A stretch of 64,000 nt of DNA from Alteromonas sp. ASW11-130 (GCF_026183735.1 NZ_JAPFRE010000018.1:1-64000), one strand, 5' to 3'; positions 35,041 to 45,735 are shown, numbered from the stretch's first letter. Notes: generated by a model from the sequence alone, not told the origin. Made by a program: numbers and translations.

Positions 35041-35480
35041 TGTCATTTAAACGCCCTGAATCTGCTTTGGTAGTGCTGTATGATCAGCACTACCGGGTTT
35101 TAATTCTACAGCGAGAAGATGATCCCAATTTCTGGCAATCAGTAACGGGTACCTTAGAACACAACGAGAAGCCGATCCAAACTGCCTATCGCGAAGTGTG
35201 GGAAGAGACAGGCCTTTGTCTGAGTCCTTCGCAAAACGCTATCAAAGATCATAAACTATCTAACCAATACGAAATAAGGTCTCGATGGCGCTATCGCTAT
35301 CCACCCGAGACGAAATTTAATACTGAACATGTATTCAGCGCCCAAGTCGATAGTCAAGCACCGATAGTCTTGAGCGAGCATCTCGCTTATAAATGGGTGA
35401 CAAAATCAGAAGCAATTGCAAAGTTATGGTCACCTTCTAATCAAGATGCGGTAGAAAGGTTTGTGCCAAAGGAAAATTAA
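35040..35480 (+). CDS. nudB: Dihydroneopterin triphosphate pyrophosphatase (Nudix)
   Basis: This 146-residue Nudix hydrolase has the box [23 protein letters not shown]. The position after aspS and the N-terminal [21 protein letters not shown] match NudB, which acts in folate synthesis. It overlaps aspS (TAATG) and ruvC (TAATG). In E. coli yebC lies between nudB and ruvC; here it is absent from this position. Confidence 0.93.
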   Translation: MSFKRPESALVVLYDQHYRVLILQREDDPNFWQSVTGTLEHNEKPIQTAYREVWEETGLCLSPSQNAIKDHKLSNQYEIRSRWRYRYPPETKFNTEHVFSAQVDSQAPIVLSEHLAYKWVTKSEAIAKLWSPSNQDAVERFVPKEN

Positions 35481-35998
35481 TGGTAATACTGGGTATAGAT
35501 CCAGGTTCTCGCATAACGGGCTATGGATTGATAAAGCGACAGGCAGGAAAAATTCACTATGTCGCCAGCGGTTGTATCCGGGTTAAAGGCGACGAACTTG
35601 CTCCCAGGCTAGCGCAAATTTATACAGGGGTGAGCGAGATTATTCGTCAGTATCAACCGGATGAATTTGCCATTGAACAAGTGTTTATGGCGCACAATCC
35701 CGATTCAGCACTTAAATTGGGGCAAGCGCGAGGTGCTGCGATCGTTGCCGCTACTCAAGGCGAACTTGATGTAGCTGAATATTCTGCAAGACAGATAAAA
35801 CAAGCCGTAGTGGGCAAAGGCAGTGCCGAAAAAACGCAAGTTCAGCATATGGTACGCCATTTGTTGGCTTTATCGGGAACGCCCCAAGCTGACGCAGCCG
35901 ATGCGCTGGCTGTCGCACTTTGTCATGCACATACGGCGCAAAGTTTAATTAAGTTGGCCGGACAAGCCAGCAAAACAGTACGCAGACGACTACGTTAA
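35480..35998 (+). CDS. ruvC: Holliday junction resolvase RuvC
   Basis: This 172-residue resolvase has the catalytic residues Asp in [12 protein letters not shown], Glu in [11 protein letters not shown], and two acids in [16 protein letters not shown]. It cuts Holliday junctions as a dimer with RuvAB. It overlaps nudB and is 23 bp before ruvA. Confidence 0.98.
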   Translation: MVILGIDPGSRITGYGLIKRQAGKIHYVASGCIRVKGDELAPRLAQIYTGVSEIIRQYQPDEFAIEQVFMAHNPDSALKLGQARGAAIVAATQGELDVAEYSARQIKQAVVGKGSAEKTQVQHMVRHLLALSGTPQADAADALAVALCHAHTAQSLIKLAGQASKTVRRRLR

Positions 35999-36021
35999 TT
36001 AAGAAGTATGAAGCAGTAAAT

Positions 36022-36642
36022 ATGATCGGAAGAATTCACGGCACGCTACTTGAGAAGCAGCCGCCAAATGTATTAATAGATGTGGGCGGGGTTGGCTATG
36101 AAATCCAAATGCCAATGACCAGTTTTTACCAATTACCCGAGGTTGATCAGCAGGTAACCGTGTTCACTCATTTTGTCGTGCGTGAAGATGCGCAATTGTT
36201 ATTTGGTTTTGCAGATAAAGTAGAACGAGGTTTATTTCGGGAGTTAATTAAAGCGAACGGAGTAGGTCCAAAATTAGGGTTAGCTATTTTATCAGGCATG
36301 TCGGCAAGTCAGTTTTTACAATGTGTTCAACAAGGGGACGTATCGGGTTTGACACGACTACCTGGAATTGGCAAAAAAACAGCTGAACGATTGGTAGTGG
36401 AGTTAAAAGATAGATTAGCTGACTTTGGTAAAACGCAGAGTATTTCGTTACCTGATATAGACGCCAGACTGACTAATGAAACCGCCACTATTTCACTAAA
36501 CAATGTTCGTGAAGAAGCACAAAGCGCATTGATTGCCCTTGGCTATAAGCCCGCCCAAGCGAGTAAGATGGTATCAGGCGCGTATAGTGAAGGCATGGCT
36601 AGCGAAGAAGTCATCCGCGAAGCGTTGAAAGCAGCGATGTAG
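36022..36642 (+). CDS. ruvA: Holliday junction branch migration protein RuvA
   Basis: This 206-residue protein begins [28 protein letters not shown]. It has two helix-hairpin-helix motifs ([12 protein letters not shown] and [16 protein letters not shown]) and a C-terminal domain III that contacts RuvB. It is followed by ruvB after 10 bp. Confidence 0.98.
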   Translation: MIGRIHGTLLEKQPPNVLIDVGGVGYEIQMPMTSFYQLPEVDQQVTVFTHFVVREDAQLLFGFADKVERGLFRELIKANGVGPKLGLAILSGMSASQFLQCVQQGDVSGLTRLPGIGKKTAERLVVELKDRLADFGKTQSISLPDIDARLTNETATISLNNVREEAQSALIALGYKPAQASKMVSGAYSEGMASEEVIREALKAAM

Positions 36643-36652
36643 GCTTAAACAA

Positions 36653-37657
36653 ATGATTGAAGCAGATAGATTGATAGATCCTCAAGTGTCAACAGAAGAA
36701 GAAGTGATAGACCGAGCTATTCGTCCTAAACTTCTCGCTGATTATACCGGCCAGCAGCACGTTTGTGACCAGATGGAAATTTTTATCGAAGCAGCACGAA
36801 AAAGAAGTGACGCACTCGATCATTTGCTGATATTTGGCCCGCCCGGATTAGGAAAAACCACTCTTGCCAATATTGTGGCAAACGAAATGGGCGTGAATAT
36901 TAAAACCACGTCTGGCCCGGTATTGGAAAAAGCCGGTGATCTGGCGGCATTGCTTACAAACCTGGAACGCAATGATGTGTTGTTTATAGATGAAATTCAC
37001 CGTTTAAGCCCCGTGGTTGAAGAAATTCTGTATCCAGCAATGGAAGACTATCAGCTCGATATTATGATTGGAGAAGGCCCCGCTGCACGTTCTATCAAAC
37101 TCGATTTGCCTCCTTTCACGTTAATAGGGGCCACGACACGAGCCGGTTCATTAACGTCACCGCTGCGTGACCGTTTTGGTATCGTACAGCGACTCGAGTT
37201 TTATAACGTGACTGACCTGACCACTATTGTGCAGCGCAGTGCCGACTATCTGAATATGCAAATGGAAAGCTCAGGCGCTACTGAAATTGCACGACGCTCT
37301 CGGGGTACCCCTCGAATTGCTAATCGATTATTACGCAGAGTACGCGACTACGCAGAAATTAAAGCCAACGGAGAGGTTAGCGCAGACGTTGCTGCTAGCG
37401 CATTGGATATGTTGGATGTGGATAAAGAAGGTTTCGATTATATGGACCGTAAATTATTGACAGCCATAATTGAAAAATTTGATGGCGGGCCGGTGGGGCT
37501 TGATAACTTGGCTGCCGCCATAGGCGAAGAAAAAGAAACCATTGAAGATGTCATCGAGCCGTTTCTTATTCAACAAGGATTTTTACAACGCACGCCAAGA
37601 GGTAGAATTGTCTCTCAGCGTGCTTATTTACATTTCGGCTTCCAACCAGAAGCCTAA
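36653..37657 (+). CDS. ruvB: Holliday junction DNA helicase RuvB
   Basis: This 334-residue AAA+ motor has Walker [12 protein letters not shown], Walker [12 protein letters not shown], sensor 1 LIGATTRAG, and the winged-helix C-terminus ending in [17 protein letters not shown]. Its end overlaps convergent glsA by 4 bp. Confidence 0.98.
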   Translation: MIEADRLIDPQVSTEEEVIDRAIRPKLLADYTGQQHVCDQMEIFIEAARKRSDALDHLLIFGPPGLGKTTLANIVANEMGVNIKTTSGPVLEKAGDLAALLTNLERNDVLFIDEIHRLSPVVEEILYPAMEDYQLDIMIGEGPAARSIKLDLPPFTLIGATTRAGSLTSPLRDRFGIVQRLEFYNVTDLTTIVQRSADYLNMQMESSGATEIARRSRGTPRIANRLLRRVRDYAEIKANGEVSADVAASALDMLDVDKEGFDYMDRKLLTAIIEKFDGGPVGLDNLAAAIGEEKETIEDVIEPFLIQQGFLQRTPRGRIVSQRAYLHFGFQPEA

Positions 37658-38562
37658 TAAACTGACCATTTGATATGACGGGTGAGGGATTCTAGAGCCG
37701 CTACACCTGCCATCGAATTACCCATTTTATTTAGGGCTGGCGACCATACGCAAATTGAAAATCTACCTGGTACGACTGCGATAATGCCGCCGCCAACCCC
37801 GCTTTTGCCGGGCAGCCCTACTTTGAAGGCAAAGCTACCAGCTTCATCGTACAGGCCGCTCGTGGCTAACAATGCATTCATTTGTCTGGTTTGATCGCCC
37901 GTTAATACTTCTTTTTTGGTCACTGTGCAAAAGCCGCGGTTCGCTAAAAATTGGGTGGCGCGGGCTAAGTCCACACAACTCATTTTGATTGCACAATTCA
38001 TAAAGTAAGTGCGAAGAACTTCTTCAACATCGTTATTAAAGTTACCGAAAGCCTTCATTAAGTACGACATGGCTGCGTTTCTCGCGCGGTACTCAAATTC
38101 CGAATCAGCAACATCAATATCCGCCAAGATAGAGGGGTTGTCTGACAATTTCCTAATGAGATCTCGAAGGGCTACGTGGGGCGCAATTAGGCGAGAGTGC
38201 ACCATGTCACTTACCACCAACGCCCCTGCATTAATAAAGGGGTTTCTTGGAATACCGTTTTCATATTCCAATTGTACCAGCGAATTGAAGGGCAACCCGG
38301 ATGGCTCACAGCCTACACGATCCCACAGAGAATTACCGTAGTAGATATACGCTAACACCAGGTTAAAAACTTTAGATATACTTTGAATTGAAAAACCCGT
38401 TGTAGCATCTCCAGCGGTAGTGACTTTGCCCTGTGTGTCACAAATAGCGATGCCAAATTGGTTCGGATTCACCTTCGCTAGTTCAGGAATATAGCTGGCG
38501 ACATTGCCCTTTCCAACAAGTGGCTTCACCTCTTCAAGAATGTCGTTCAACAACTCCTGCAT
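37654..38562 (-). CDS. glsA: Glutaminase (serine beta-lactamase fold)
   Basis: This 302-residue glutaminase has the nucleophile motif SIQSISKVF (S-x-x-K), [21 protein letters not shown] and C-terminal [12 protein letters not shown]. It hydrolyses glutamine to glutamate and ammonia. Transcribed alone, it is convergent with ruvB. Confidence 0.96.
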   Translation of the reverse strand: MQELLNDILEEVKPLVGKGNVASYIPELAKVNPNQFGIAICDTQGKVTTAGDATTGFSIQSISKVFNLVLAYIYYGNSLWDRVGCEPSGLPFNSLVQLEYENGIPRNPFINAGALVVSDMVHSRLIAPHVALRDLIRKLSDNPSILADIDVADSEFEYRARNAAMSYLMKAFGNFNNDVEEVLRTYFMNCAIKMSCVDLARATQFLANRGFCTVTKKEVLTGDQTRQMNALLATSGLYDEAGSFAFKVGLPGKSGVGGGIIAVVPGRFSICVWSPALNKMGNSMAGVAALESLTRHIKWSVY

Positions 38563-39343
38563 TACTACTCCAATTATTAAATATTGATGTTTGGTTGCTA
38601 ACCCTAATCGTACCTAACATACGTTATCTATACTGCATCTCTTTTTACAAAATACACATTAAACGCGATGATATTTCGCCAAATTTATGAAATAACTGTA
38701 AAAAGCCTGCTAGAAGATTTAAGCATAATTTCCAAGCATTATTTTTATCAATAAAAAAGTTCCTTCTGTTACTACTATATAGGTATCCCATGAGATCGAC
38801 TCTCAATCCAAGATGCGTGAGAAATATGTAAGGGAGTGTCGTTTTACTTTACAGCTCATGTAATCCTCTCGCGTATATAATACTAAGAGAGATTGCGTGT
38901 CGTCTAATAAGTGGTGAATTGAAGGCTAGCATTGGGAAATTGCATATTTTCTAGAGGAGTCATTGGCCTGCTTTAGGTGCAGCTGTAATCCTGGGTGCCT
39001 ACCAGATTCTAGTTTTGGAATAGATAAGTTGAGTTTGCTAGGGAAGTGAGTGATGTATTTTAACCCGCATTGTTTTCCGCTATGCTTGCTGCTTTTTTAG
39101 GTTTACTTCTAGCCAGGCGTGATAAAATAGAGTGTGATTTAAATCTACTTTAGATAGTGGCTGCATGTTTGGGGATTTTTTTCAATTCCTTTTAGTTACT
39201 CTACGAATGTTAGGGGCTAGTTTTAACACGGCAATTCGATTTAAAATCTTTCTTTCGTAACTTGTCACATTTTTATTAGTTTATTTTACCAACATCCATC
39301 GATGTAGCAAAAGTAGAGCGAAAATAATTGATGAACTTTAGTC
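38563..39343. other. Long AT-rich intergenic region
   Basis: This 780-bp stretch lies between divergently transcribed glsA and the LysE-type gene. It contains no ORF with coding character on either strand, no RNA gene that I recognise and no strong hairpin. It is rich in T tracts and probably holds promoters near both ends. Confidence 0.5.
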
Positions 39344-39967
39344 ATGTTAGTTGAGTTTATTCCACAGTTAACCACGGTAGCGGTAATTGCCATATTTATG
39401 GCTATCAGTCCCGGTGCGGATTTTGTGATGATTACGCGCAACAGCATTTTTTACAACAGAAAAACGGGATTGTTTTCTGCGTTAGGTATCAGTATTGCTA
39501 TATGGTTGCACGTCGCTTATTCCGTGGCAGGGTTGGCAGTTATTATTTCGAGCTCAGTATTATTGTTTTCCATTATTAAATATTGTGGCGCTGCGTACCT
39601 TATTTACATGGGATACAAGACATTAAGGGCAAATACAGACCTAGATATTGGTCATTCCCAAGGAAGTATGAGTGCTAAGTCAGCTTTCCGCATAGGTTTT
39701 ATTACTAATGCGCTAAACCCCAAGACAACGGTTTTCTTTTTAAGTATTTTTACCCAGGTTGTAGATTCAGAGACCCCAATACTTATGCAGATACTTTTTG
39801 GTGCAATAATTTCATTAGCGCACTTAGCTTGGTTTAGCTGTGTAGCGATTTTTTTAACCCAGCCGCGACTATTATCAGCATTTAAACAAGGTAAAAACGT
39901 CATCGAAAAAGTCGTAGGGGGTGTTTTAGTAGCATTTGGATTAAAAATTGCGGTGCAAACAGGTTGA
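39344..39967 (+). CDS. LysE/RhtB-family amino-acid exporter
   Basis: This 207-residue protein has six hydrophobic segments and the LysE signature SPGADFVMITRNSIFYNRKTG near the N-terminus, with TNALNPKTTVFFLSIFTQ in the middle. These inner-membrane exporters release amino acids such as threonine or homoserine lactone. The substrate is unclear. Confidence 0.9.
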   Translation: MLVEFIPQLTTVAVIAIFMAISPGADFVMITRNSIFYNRKTGLFSALGISIAIWLHVAYSVAGLAVIISSSVLLFSIIKYCGAAYLIYMGYKTLRANTDLDIGHSQGSMSAKSAFRIGFITNALNPKTTVFFLSIFTQVVDSETPILMQILFGAIISLAHLAWFSCVAIFLTQPRLLSAFKQGKNVIEKVVGGVLVAFGLKIAVQTG

Positions 39968-40813
39968 AAAAGCTATGCAGATAGATGTTCTCTTGACAAG
40001 TAAAAGGGCATTGCTCGATAGGTAAATTGCTAAAACCCTCTTCTGCTACCACATAGTCAGGTAGGCTACTGATTGTGCAGCTATTTTCAACAAGCTGGGT
40101 AAACGAATGAAATACATTACTAAGTACTAAGATATTGTATGAGACGTCAGCTCCTCTAATTGCGCCAACCGTCAGAGTCTATTCCTTGCTCAATACCCCA
40201 AAATAGTCAGACGCGGTGCACTGCAAATGTCAACTCATTTAGCAGGGTCTGTGGCCCAACACCTTAGGGAGGAAATAGCGCGGAGCTAAATTGCTGCAAT
40301 CTGAAATATAGTTACTCATCTCATGTACAGCTTGCTTATGAGGTATCATTCTCTTTGCCACTCGTTCAATATCTTCAGGAGTACTTTCGCTTAACAATGT
40401 TGCTCGAAGCGTTGTCCTGAAAAGCTTATGCAAGGATATACTCTACGTCTCCCTATCACATTTTAACTTTATGATGGACATATTGAGCGAGCAGACACAT
40501 TGCTTTTCAAAGATACCATTCTTTTTAATAAGCAATTGCATCTGAGACATGTGCAAGACGACAAAGCTAGTACTATACGGCAAATTTTGATCGAATAGTT
40601 GTGGGTGAAAATGAAAAAGCGGCTATTCATCGAATGCAATCCACATCTTCGATTGATACCACCCAATTGTTTACCATTCTGGCTGGGAAGTATACATTGT
40701 GACATAAGCGAAAATGATGTTGCCTCAAAGCATTCATTTGTAAACCACATCGAGCATTGCATTACAGCCAAAATTTATATTTTGAATAGCAAGATTTTTC
40801 GAAGTACGAAAGA
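39968..40813. other. Gene-poor stretch with decayed sequence
   Basis: This 846-bp region lies between the LysE gene and the LysR regulator. It contains short broken frames on both strands with in-frame stops (for example around 40470-40690) but no intact gene. The most coding-like piece is the minus-strand fragment at 40239-40448, listed separately. Confidence 0.45.
40239..40448 (-). pseudogene. Possible tyrosine-recombinase C-terminal remnant
   Basis: A minus-strand frame of about 65-70 codons lacks an ATG. It reads ISLHKLFRTTLRATLLSE, then STPEDIERVAKRM, an H-containing turn and NYISD. The spacing of H-x-x-(F)R, a helix with LLSE, a later His and a Tyr resembles the C-terminal catalytic end of integrases. 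It is preceded by stops. This is a weak assignment by pattern only; it may be unrelated. Confidence 0.22.
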
Positions 40814-41686
40814 CTAATTCAACCTGCTTTTAATTTCTTCCATTATTATTTCCACTCGCTTGGGCGTAAATCTTTGTCTTTTTCTGCATAGATACAATCT
40901 TTCACACACAGGTATGGGTAATTCGTGTACGCGAATAAGGTGAGGCTTGTCAAACGACTCTACAGCGTATTGAGGTAGTACAGTGAAACCCAGCCCAAGA
41001 CTAACCGGTTCAGGGATAAGCCCTATTTGGTTACAAAAGCCGGTTTCTTTCACCACCGGATTGGTTGCGTATTCTTGGAAATTAGCACTCAATAACAAGT
41101 TTGCATGGTATTTTCCATCCGGATGATTGATAAAGCCTAACTCCTGCAATATCTTCCAGTCAGGTTGGGTTATATTTATAGGTGTCACTACAAGGAGTTT
41201 TTCATCTCCGACAGTTTCTGCGAGGATTTCGTGCTCTACAGGTTTATCAGTAGTCAAACCAATATCAGCTAGTGAACGTGTCAAACAATTTACTATTTCT
41301 TTATTGGGCGCAAATCGATACGCAATCTTCAATTTCGGGTGGCGTTGCTGAAATTTTAGCAGGTGGGGGTAAAGCTTCAAACCTACGCTGCCTGGCGACA
41401 TGATACTCACCGTTCCATCGTAGGCAGGATCCGCAGTAACACGATCTGGCATGGTGGATAGAGATTCAATGACGTCTTTGGCTTCTGTATAAAGCTTTCT
41501 ACCGGTTTCTGACAAGGTGAATTGCTTTCCAGTTCGTTCCAGAACAGAAGCACCTAAATACTCTTCAAGCCTTTTAATATGCTGACTGACGCCAGACTGG
41601 GTCATATTTAAATTTTCTGCTGTCCGGGTGAAATGACCTGTTTCAGCAAGTATGCAAAAGGTACGTAACCACGCTGTATTTATCAT
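40814..41686 (-). CDS. LysR-family transcriptional regulator
   Basis: This 290-residue protein has the N-terminal LysR helix-turn-helix (TFCILAETGHFTRTAENLNMTQSGVSQHIKRLEEYLGASVLER) and a substrate-binding domain. It is divergent from the VOC-family gene with a 93-bp gap, the usual arrangement for a LysR regulator and its target. The inducer is unknown. Confidence 0.92.
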   Translation of the reverse strand: MINTAWLRTFCILAETGHFTRTAENLNMTQSGVSQHIKRLEEYLGASVLERTGKQFTLSETGRKLYTEAKDVIESLSTMPDRVTADPAYDGTVSIMSPGSVGLKLYPHLLKFQQRHPKLKIAYRFAPNKEIVNCLTRSLADIGLTTDKPVEHEILAETVGDEKLLVVTPINITQPDWKILQELGFINHPDGKYHANLLLSANFQEYATNPVVKETGFCNQIGLIPEPVSLGLGFTVLPQYAVESFDKPHLIRVHELPIPVCERLYLCRKRQRFTPKRVEIIMEEIKSRLN

Positions 41687-41779
41687 TACGATATGTACTT
41701 AAAAATATAAAATTTGATAATTTCCAATAATCAATCCTGATGTCTACACTTAAAAAAGTCAAACGAACGAGGACTATTT

Positions 41780-42280
41780 ATGAGCAATACATTTCCAAGA
41801 ACATTTTCACACATAGGTATATCCGTGCCTGATCTGGAAAAAGCAGTTGAATTCTATACCAAGGTTATGGGCTGGTACTTAATCATGCAGCCCACAGAAA
41901 TAGAAGAAGACAACAGTGCGATAGGAAAAATGTGTACGGATGTATTCGGGAAAGGATGGGGAAGTTTCAAAATTGCTCACTTATCGACAGGGGACCGAAT
42001 TGGTGTCGAAATATTTCAATTCCCGAATCAGCAAAACCCTGAAGATAATTTCGAATATTGGAAAACGGGTATTTTCCATTTCTGCGTCCAAGATCCGAAC
42101 TTAGAAGAGTTGGCCGATAAGATAGTTGCTGCGGGTGGCAAAAAGCGTATGGAAAAGCCCCGATACTACTATCCAGGCGAGAAACCATATCGCATGATCT
42201 ATATGGAAGACCCCTTTGGTAATATCGTTGAAATTTATAGCCATAGTTATGAGTTAACCTATAGTGATGGCGCATACTAG
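41780..42280 (+). CDS. VOC (glyoxalase/dioxygenase) superfamily protein
   Basis: This 166-residue protein has a paired beta-alpha-beta-beta-beta fold. The first half holds FSHIGISVPDLEKAVEFYTKVMGW with His12 as probable metal ligand. The second half has KTGIFHFCVQDPNLEELADKIVAAGGK and YMEDPFGNIVEIYSHSYE with a metal-ligand Glu. The substrate is unknown: glyoxalase I-like, ring-cleavage and resistance proteins share this fold. It is probably controlled by the divergent LysR gene and is followed by a terminator. Confidence 0.87.
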   Translation: MSNTFPRTFSHIGISVPDLEKAVEFYTKVMGWYLIMQPTEIEEDNSAIGKMCTDVFGKGWGSFKIAHLSTGDRIGVEIFQFPNQQNPEDNFEYWKTGIFHFCVQDPNLEELADKIVAAGGKKRMEKPRYYYPGEKPYRMIYMEDPFGNIVEIYSHSYELTYSDGAY

Positions 42281-42310
42281 CTTAGCCTTATCAGCGCTGA
42301 AAATTGAAAA

Positions 42311-42339
42311 TAAAGCCACCTGAATTTGCGGTGGCTTTA
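42311..42339. terminator. Terminator-like hairpin after VOC gene
   Basis: The perfect 10-bp stem TAAAGCCACC / GGTGGCTTTA has a 9-nt loop and starts 31 bp after the VOC stop. T runs occur on both sides, so it could work in both directions. Confidence 0.75.
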
Positions 42340-43048
42340 AGCTTTACCCGGTCCAATTAGTATTTGAAATACGCCCTGGATATACCCAAGCTTCCCTTGC
42401 TGACTTCGTTGATGCGTACTAAATGCTATGGGGCAATGGCAGAGCGGCGATATAATTTATCGCACATCAGCCTACCCATCAGCTAGGTGAAAGACCCGTA
42501 TTGCGTTTAAGAAAACCATACTAGCCTGAGAGTAGGGCTAATTGCGACAGGTAAAGGGGGAGCGATAATCTATCTACACTCCAACGCCAGAACAGCGGTA
42601 AAACTGTAGACCAATTCAGCGACTATCTTTAATACTCATTTGCACCCAACCTATACTCGCAAAGCGTTCCCAGCAGGCCCGGTATACGCTATTAATCTCA
42701 CTGGCTGAGTGAGTGCACATAACTCCCAGCAATATGACTAAGTTGGGTACCTGCTGATTAGAGAGAAGTACCGAAAAAGGTGCGCCGAAAAGTTTCCTTC
42801 TACCAAGGTACTTTAAAAACCCAGCATCAGTATCCACCCTTGGCTAGAGGGCAGCTGTACCGGTTAATTTTGCCTGGATAAAATAGTGAGATACTGACGA
42901 AGCTATCCCTTAATGAAGTATAGTAGGATAGGTTTGAATCTCTAAAGTTCAATAAAGGTTTTCCAGCTTATCTTTGGAATTTTCAAATTTAACGGCAGGG
43001 AATTAGTAAATTTTTAGTGAAAATTAAAAATTATTCGAATGCAGAAAG
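42340..43048. other. Gene-poor stretch upstream of the small RNA
   Basis: About 700 bp with no convincing gene. A 73-codon minus-strand frame (42616-42837) has no recognisable family features. The region separates the VOC gene from the candidate small RNA and the Tol-Pal operon. Confidence 0.45.
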
Positions 43049-43190
43049 AAAAAAGCCCGCTCAAATTGAACGGGCAAAACAACAAGTGTTGAAGGAAATA
43101 AATCCAGGGAACTCATGTCTAACAGGAGAAAAAACTCTTTCACAATCACTAGTTACTTCATGTAACACGTCATGTGCTGTGCGACTGATG
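43049..43190 (-). ncRNA. Candidate small RNA with own promoter and terminator
   Basis: The minus strand carries a near-consensus promoter (TTGCCA, 16 bp, TATAAT; 43224-43197). About 140 bp downstream is a textbook terminator: GCCCGTTCAA paired with TTGAGCGGGC, followed by six T (43075-43049). The predicted transcript starts near 43190 and has an internal hairpin GTTAC-ATGAA-GTAAC. No ORF with a ribosome-binding site fills it. I do not recognise it as 6S, CsrB/RsmY, Spot 42, GcvB or RyhB. It is divergent from ybgC-tol. Confidence 0.6.
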
Positions 43191-43196
43191 CGGTGC

Positions 43197-43224
43197 ATTA
43201 TAGAGAATTCTGACAGGCTGGCAA
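43197..43224 (-). promoter_or_regulatory. Strong promoter of the candidate small RNA
   Basis: On the minus strand TTGCCA (43224-43219) and a perfect TATAAT (43202-43197) are spaced by 16 bp and followed by a GC-rich GCACCGC stretch at the predicted start, as in stable-RNA promoters. Confidence 0.7.
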
Positions 43225-43411
43225 TTGAGGAAAATTATTTTTTCGCATTAAAAAAACTAATTGGTTAACGCCCTGTTAATATGAGGTGAGAAAATCGTTT
43301 AACGCTACGTTTTATAAAGGATTTGACTGAAAAAATATTTCTATTCGGGGCTTGTTTCCTCCCCCTCGTAATATTATCGTAACATTATCAAATGTACCGC
43401 AAAGAATAGTT

Positions 43412-43810
43412 ATGCACCAATTTGACGTTCGAGTTTATTATGAAGACACCGATGCAGGTGGGATCGTGTATTATGCGAATTATTTGAAATTTATGGAACG
43501 CGCCAGAACTGAGTTGCTTAGAGAGCTCGGCTATGAACAGGATACTTTAATTGAACAATCTGTGGCGTTTGTCGTCAAACGGGTTGAAATGCATAACTAT
43601 GCGCCTGCACGATTCAATCAACTATTGAGTATTGAAACACAGATTGTAGAATTGAAAGGCGCAAGTGTTACATTCAAACAACAAATAAAAAATTCCGAGG
43701 ATGATCTTTTAGTGTCAGCGGAAATATTAATAGCCTGTGTGGATCTGGCGAATATGACTGCCAGACGACTGCCACGCTCATTGAAAGGGGATTTAACGCG
43801 TGTCATCTGA
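43412..43810 (+). CDS. ybgC: Acyl-CoA thioesterase YbgC (Tol-Pal operon)
   Basis: This 132-residue hotdog-fold thioesterase has [28 protein letters not shown], with catalytic Asp in DTDAGG. It hydrolyses short acyl-CoA or acyl-ACP and heads the Tol-Pal operon in many gammaproteobacteria. ATG at 43412 is chosen because it gives the conserved start; an upstream in-frame alternative adds 20 residues without family similarity. It overlaps tolQ by 11 bp. Confidence 0.94.
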   Translation: MHQFDVRVYYEDTDAGGIVYYANYLKFMERARTELLRELGYEQDTLIEQSVAFVVKRVEMHNYAPARFNQLLSIETQIVELKGASVTFKQQIKNSEDDLLVSAEILIACVDLANMTARRLPRSLKGDLTRVI

Positions 43811-44495
43811 TTTAACCTTCATTGGCCTGTTTCTGCAGGCAAGTTTCATAGTGCAGTTGGTTATGTTACTGCTCATTGGCGTTTCGATTGCGTCATGGAC
43901 ATTCATTTTCCAACGCAGCAAAGCATTAACGAAAGCGCGCAAAGAAATGCGTCAATTTGAAGATAAATTTTGGTCCGGTGCAGATCTAAACCGTCTTTAT
44001 CAGGAGTTGTCAGCTGGGTCTAATGTATCGGGTATGGCCAGCTTATTTTGTGCGGGGTTTAAAGAGTTCGTGCGGTTACGTAAGAGCAATACAAGTATAA
44101 ACGGTATTGTAGACGGCACGGACCGAGCTATGCGGGTGAGTATGTCGCGTGAAGTAGAAAGCTTGGAAAGCCATCTACCTTTCCTTGCTACAGCGGGCTC
44201 AATCAGTCCCTACATCGGTTTATTTGGAACTGTTTGGGGAATAATGAACGCATTCATCGCGCTGGGGGAAGTGCAACAAGCTACCTTGGCCATGGTGGCG
44301 CCCGGTATTGCAGAAGCACTTATTGCAACGGCTATTGGTCTGTTTGCTGCTATTCCTGCCGTTATTGCCTATAACCGTTTCAGTAATCAGGTTGAGAAGC
44401 TAGAGAACAGCTACGGTAATTTTATGGAAGAGTTTTCAGCGATACTACATCGTCAAGCGATTGCATCGCACGTTCAAACTCCAACTCAGCAGTAG
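43800..44495 (+). CDS. tolQ: Tol-Pal proton channel subunit TolQ
   Basis: This 231-residue inner-membrane protein has three transmembrane helices and the MotA/ExbB/TolQ motif ([23 protein letters not shown], then [24 protein letters not shown]). With TolR it forms the proton channel that energises TolA during outer-membrane constriction. It starts with GTG inside the end of ybgC. Confidence 0.97.
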   Translation: MSSDLTFIGLFLQASFIVQLVMLLLIGVSIASWTFIFQRSKALTKARKEMRQFEDKFWSGADLNRLYQELSAGSNVSGMASLFCAGFKEFVRLRKSNTSINGIVDGTDRAMRVSMSREVESLESHLPFLATAGSISPYIGLFGTVWGIMNAFIALGEVQQATLAMVAPGIAEALIATAIGLFAAIPAVIAYNRFSNQVEKLENSYGNFMEEFSAILHRQAIASHVQTPTQQ

Positions 44496-44523
44496 AGTAT
44501 AACGTGAGTGGGAGAAAGTAATT

Positions 44524-44949
44524 ATGTATACACGTAAACGTCGTCGTCCGGTTTCGGAAATTAACGTTGTTCCCTATATTGATGTTATGTTGGTGTTGCT
44601 GATTATCTTTATGGTAACCGCACCGCTGGTTACCCAAGGAGTTAAAGTTGATTTGCCTAAGGCCAGCGCTGAACCCATCGAACAAGAAGATAACCCACCT
44701 TTAATCGCCTCAGTAGATGTACAGGGCCGTTATTATTTGAATATCGGGGAGGATCAAGAGCGAGTTCTGGAGGGTGACGAATTAGCGGCATTAGTGCAGG
44801 CGCAATTGCAAAAAGATCCGAAAACGCCTGTTGTGGTAAAAGGCGATGGACAGGTTGCCTATAACGAAATCATTCAGTTAATGGTTTTGTTGCAAGGTGC
44901 GGGTGTCCCTTCGGTTGGCCTCATGACGGATCCGGTGGAGCCTGAGTGA
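44524..44949 (+). CDS. tolR: Tol-Pal proton channel subunit TolR
   Basis: This 141-residue ExbD/TolR protein has a single N-terminal transmembrane helix containing the proton-binding aspartate (VVPYIDVMLVLLIIFMV) and a periplasmic domain. It is the partner of TolQ. Its end overlaps tolA (GTGA). Confidence 0.97.
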   Translation: MYTRKRRRPVSEINVVPYIDVMLVLLIIFMVTAPLVTQGVKVDLPKASAEPIEQEDNPPLIASVDVQGRYYLNIGEDQERVLEGDELAALVQAQLQKDPKTPVVVKGDGQVAYNEIIQLMVLLQGAGVPSVGLMTDPVEPE

Positions 44950-45734
44950 AGAAAAAACAGTCGTCACTGTCGCCAGAACAAAAATCATTGCTTCAATCGC
45001 TGGGGCTGCACCTTGGGATAGCCCTGCTGTTGCTCATTAGTATCAGTTTTTCACCTGAACCGCTTATGGCACCCACGGAATCTGCTCCTGCAATTCAGGC
45101 GACCTTTATTGATGCCCAGGCCATTGCGGATCAAAAACGAGCCCAGCAGCAGGCAGAAGCGCAGGCTCAAGCTGAAGAGGAAAAGAAACGCCGGGCAGCT
45201 GAAAGAGAGCGCCAGAGACAGCGTAAAATTAAACAAGAAGCAGAGCGAAAACGTAAACAGGAAGCAGAACGTAAGAAACAACGGGAGTTGCGCGAATTAG
45301 CCGCCCAAAAAGCGAGAGAACGGGAAGAACAAGAAAAGAAAGCGAAAGCAGAAGCAGAGCGTAAGCGCAAAGAGGCGCAGGAAAAAGCGGAACTGGAAAG
45401 AATTATGCAGCAGCAGCTGGAAGCAGAGCAAGCCGCTCAGCGTCAGCGCAGAGCAAAACAGGTGTTATCTGAAACAGAGCGCTATCAAGCTTTAATACAA
45501 CAAACCATCAAGCGCTATTTAATTGAAGATGACAGCTTTGATGGAAAATCTTGTCGCTTAAATATCAAGTTGGCTACAACAGGTCTGGTCACCCAGGTCA
45601 CAATACTAAAAGGCGATCCAGCATTATGCAGAGCAGCTCAAAGTGCAGTATTGAGACCTGATAAAATGCCGATGTCTGATGCACCTGACGTATACGAAAA
45701 ACTTAAAGACATTAATTTAACAGTGGAACTATAA
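44946..45734 (+). CDS. tolA: Tol-Pal energy transducer TolA
   Basis: This 262-residue protein has an N-terminal transmembrane helix (about 18-38) and a long helical domain II rich in Lys, Glu, Arg, Gln and Ala (about 60-175). The C-terminal domain III carries [17 protein letters not shown] and a conserved Cys pair. It spans the periplasm to contact TolB/Pal. Domain II is shorter than in E. coli. It starts with GTG. Confidence 0.95.
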   Translation: MKKKQSSLSPEQKSLLQSLGLHLGIALLLLISISFSPEPLMAPTESAPAIQATFIDAQAIADQKRAQQQAEAQAQAEEEKKRRAAERERQRQRKIKQEAERKRKQEAERKKQRELRELAAQKAREREEQEKKAKAEAERKRKEAQEKAELERIMQQQLEAEQAAQRQRRAKQVLSETERYQALIQQTIKRYLIEDDSFDGKSCRLNIKLATTGLVTQVTILKGDPALCRAAQSAVLRPDKMPMSDAPDVYEKLKDINLTVEL

Positions 45735-45735
45735 A

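Noticed and set aside
42616..42837. 73-codon minus-strand frame in the gap after the VOC gene
   Set aside because: No ribosome-binding site, no recognisable fold or neighbour; probably chance.
43017..43268. 83-codon plus-strand frame
   Set aside because: It has a weak GTG start, no family features, and lies over the terminator and body of the candidate small RNA on the other strand.
45051..45370. Long minus-strand frames across tolA
   Set aside because: They mirror the Lys/Glu/Arg/Ala-rich coding of tolA domain II and have Phe/Leu/Ser-rich artefact composition.
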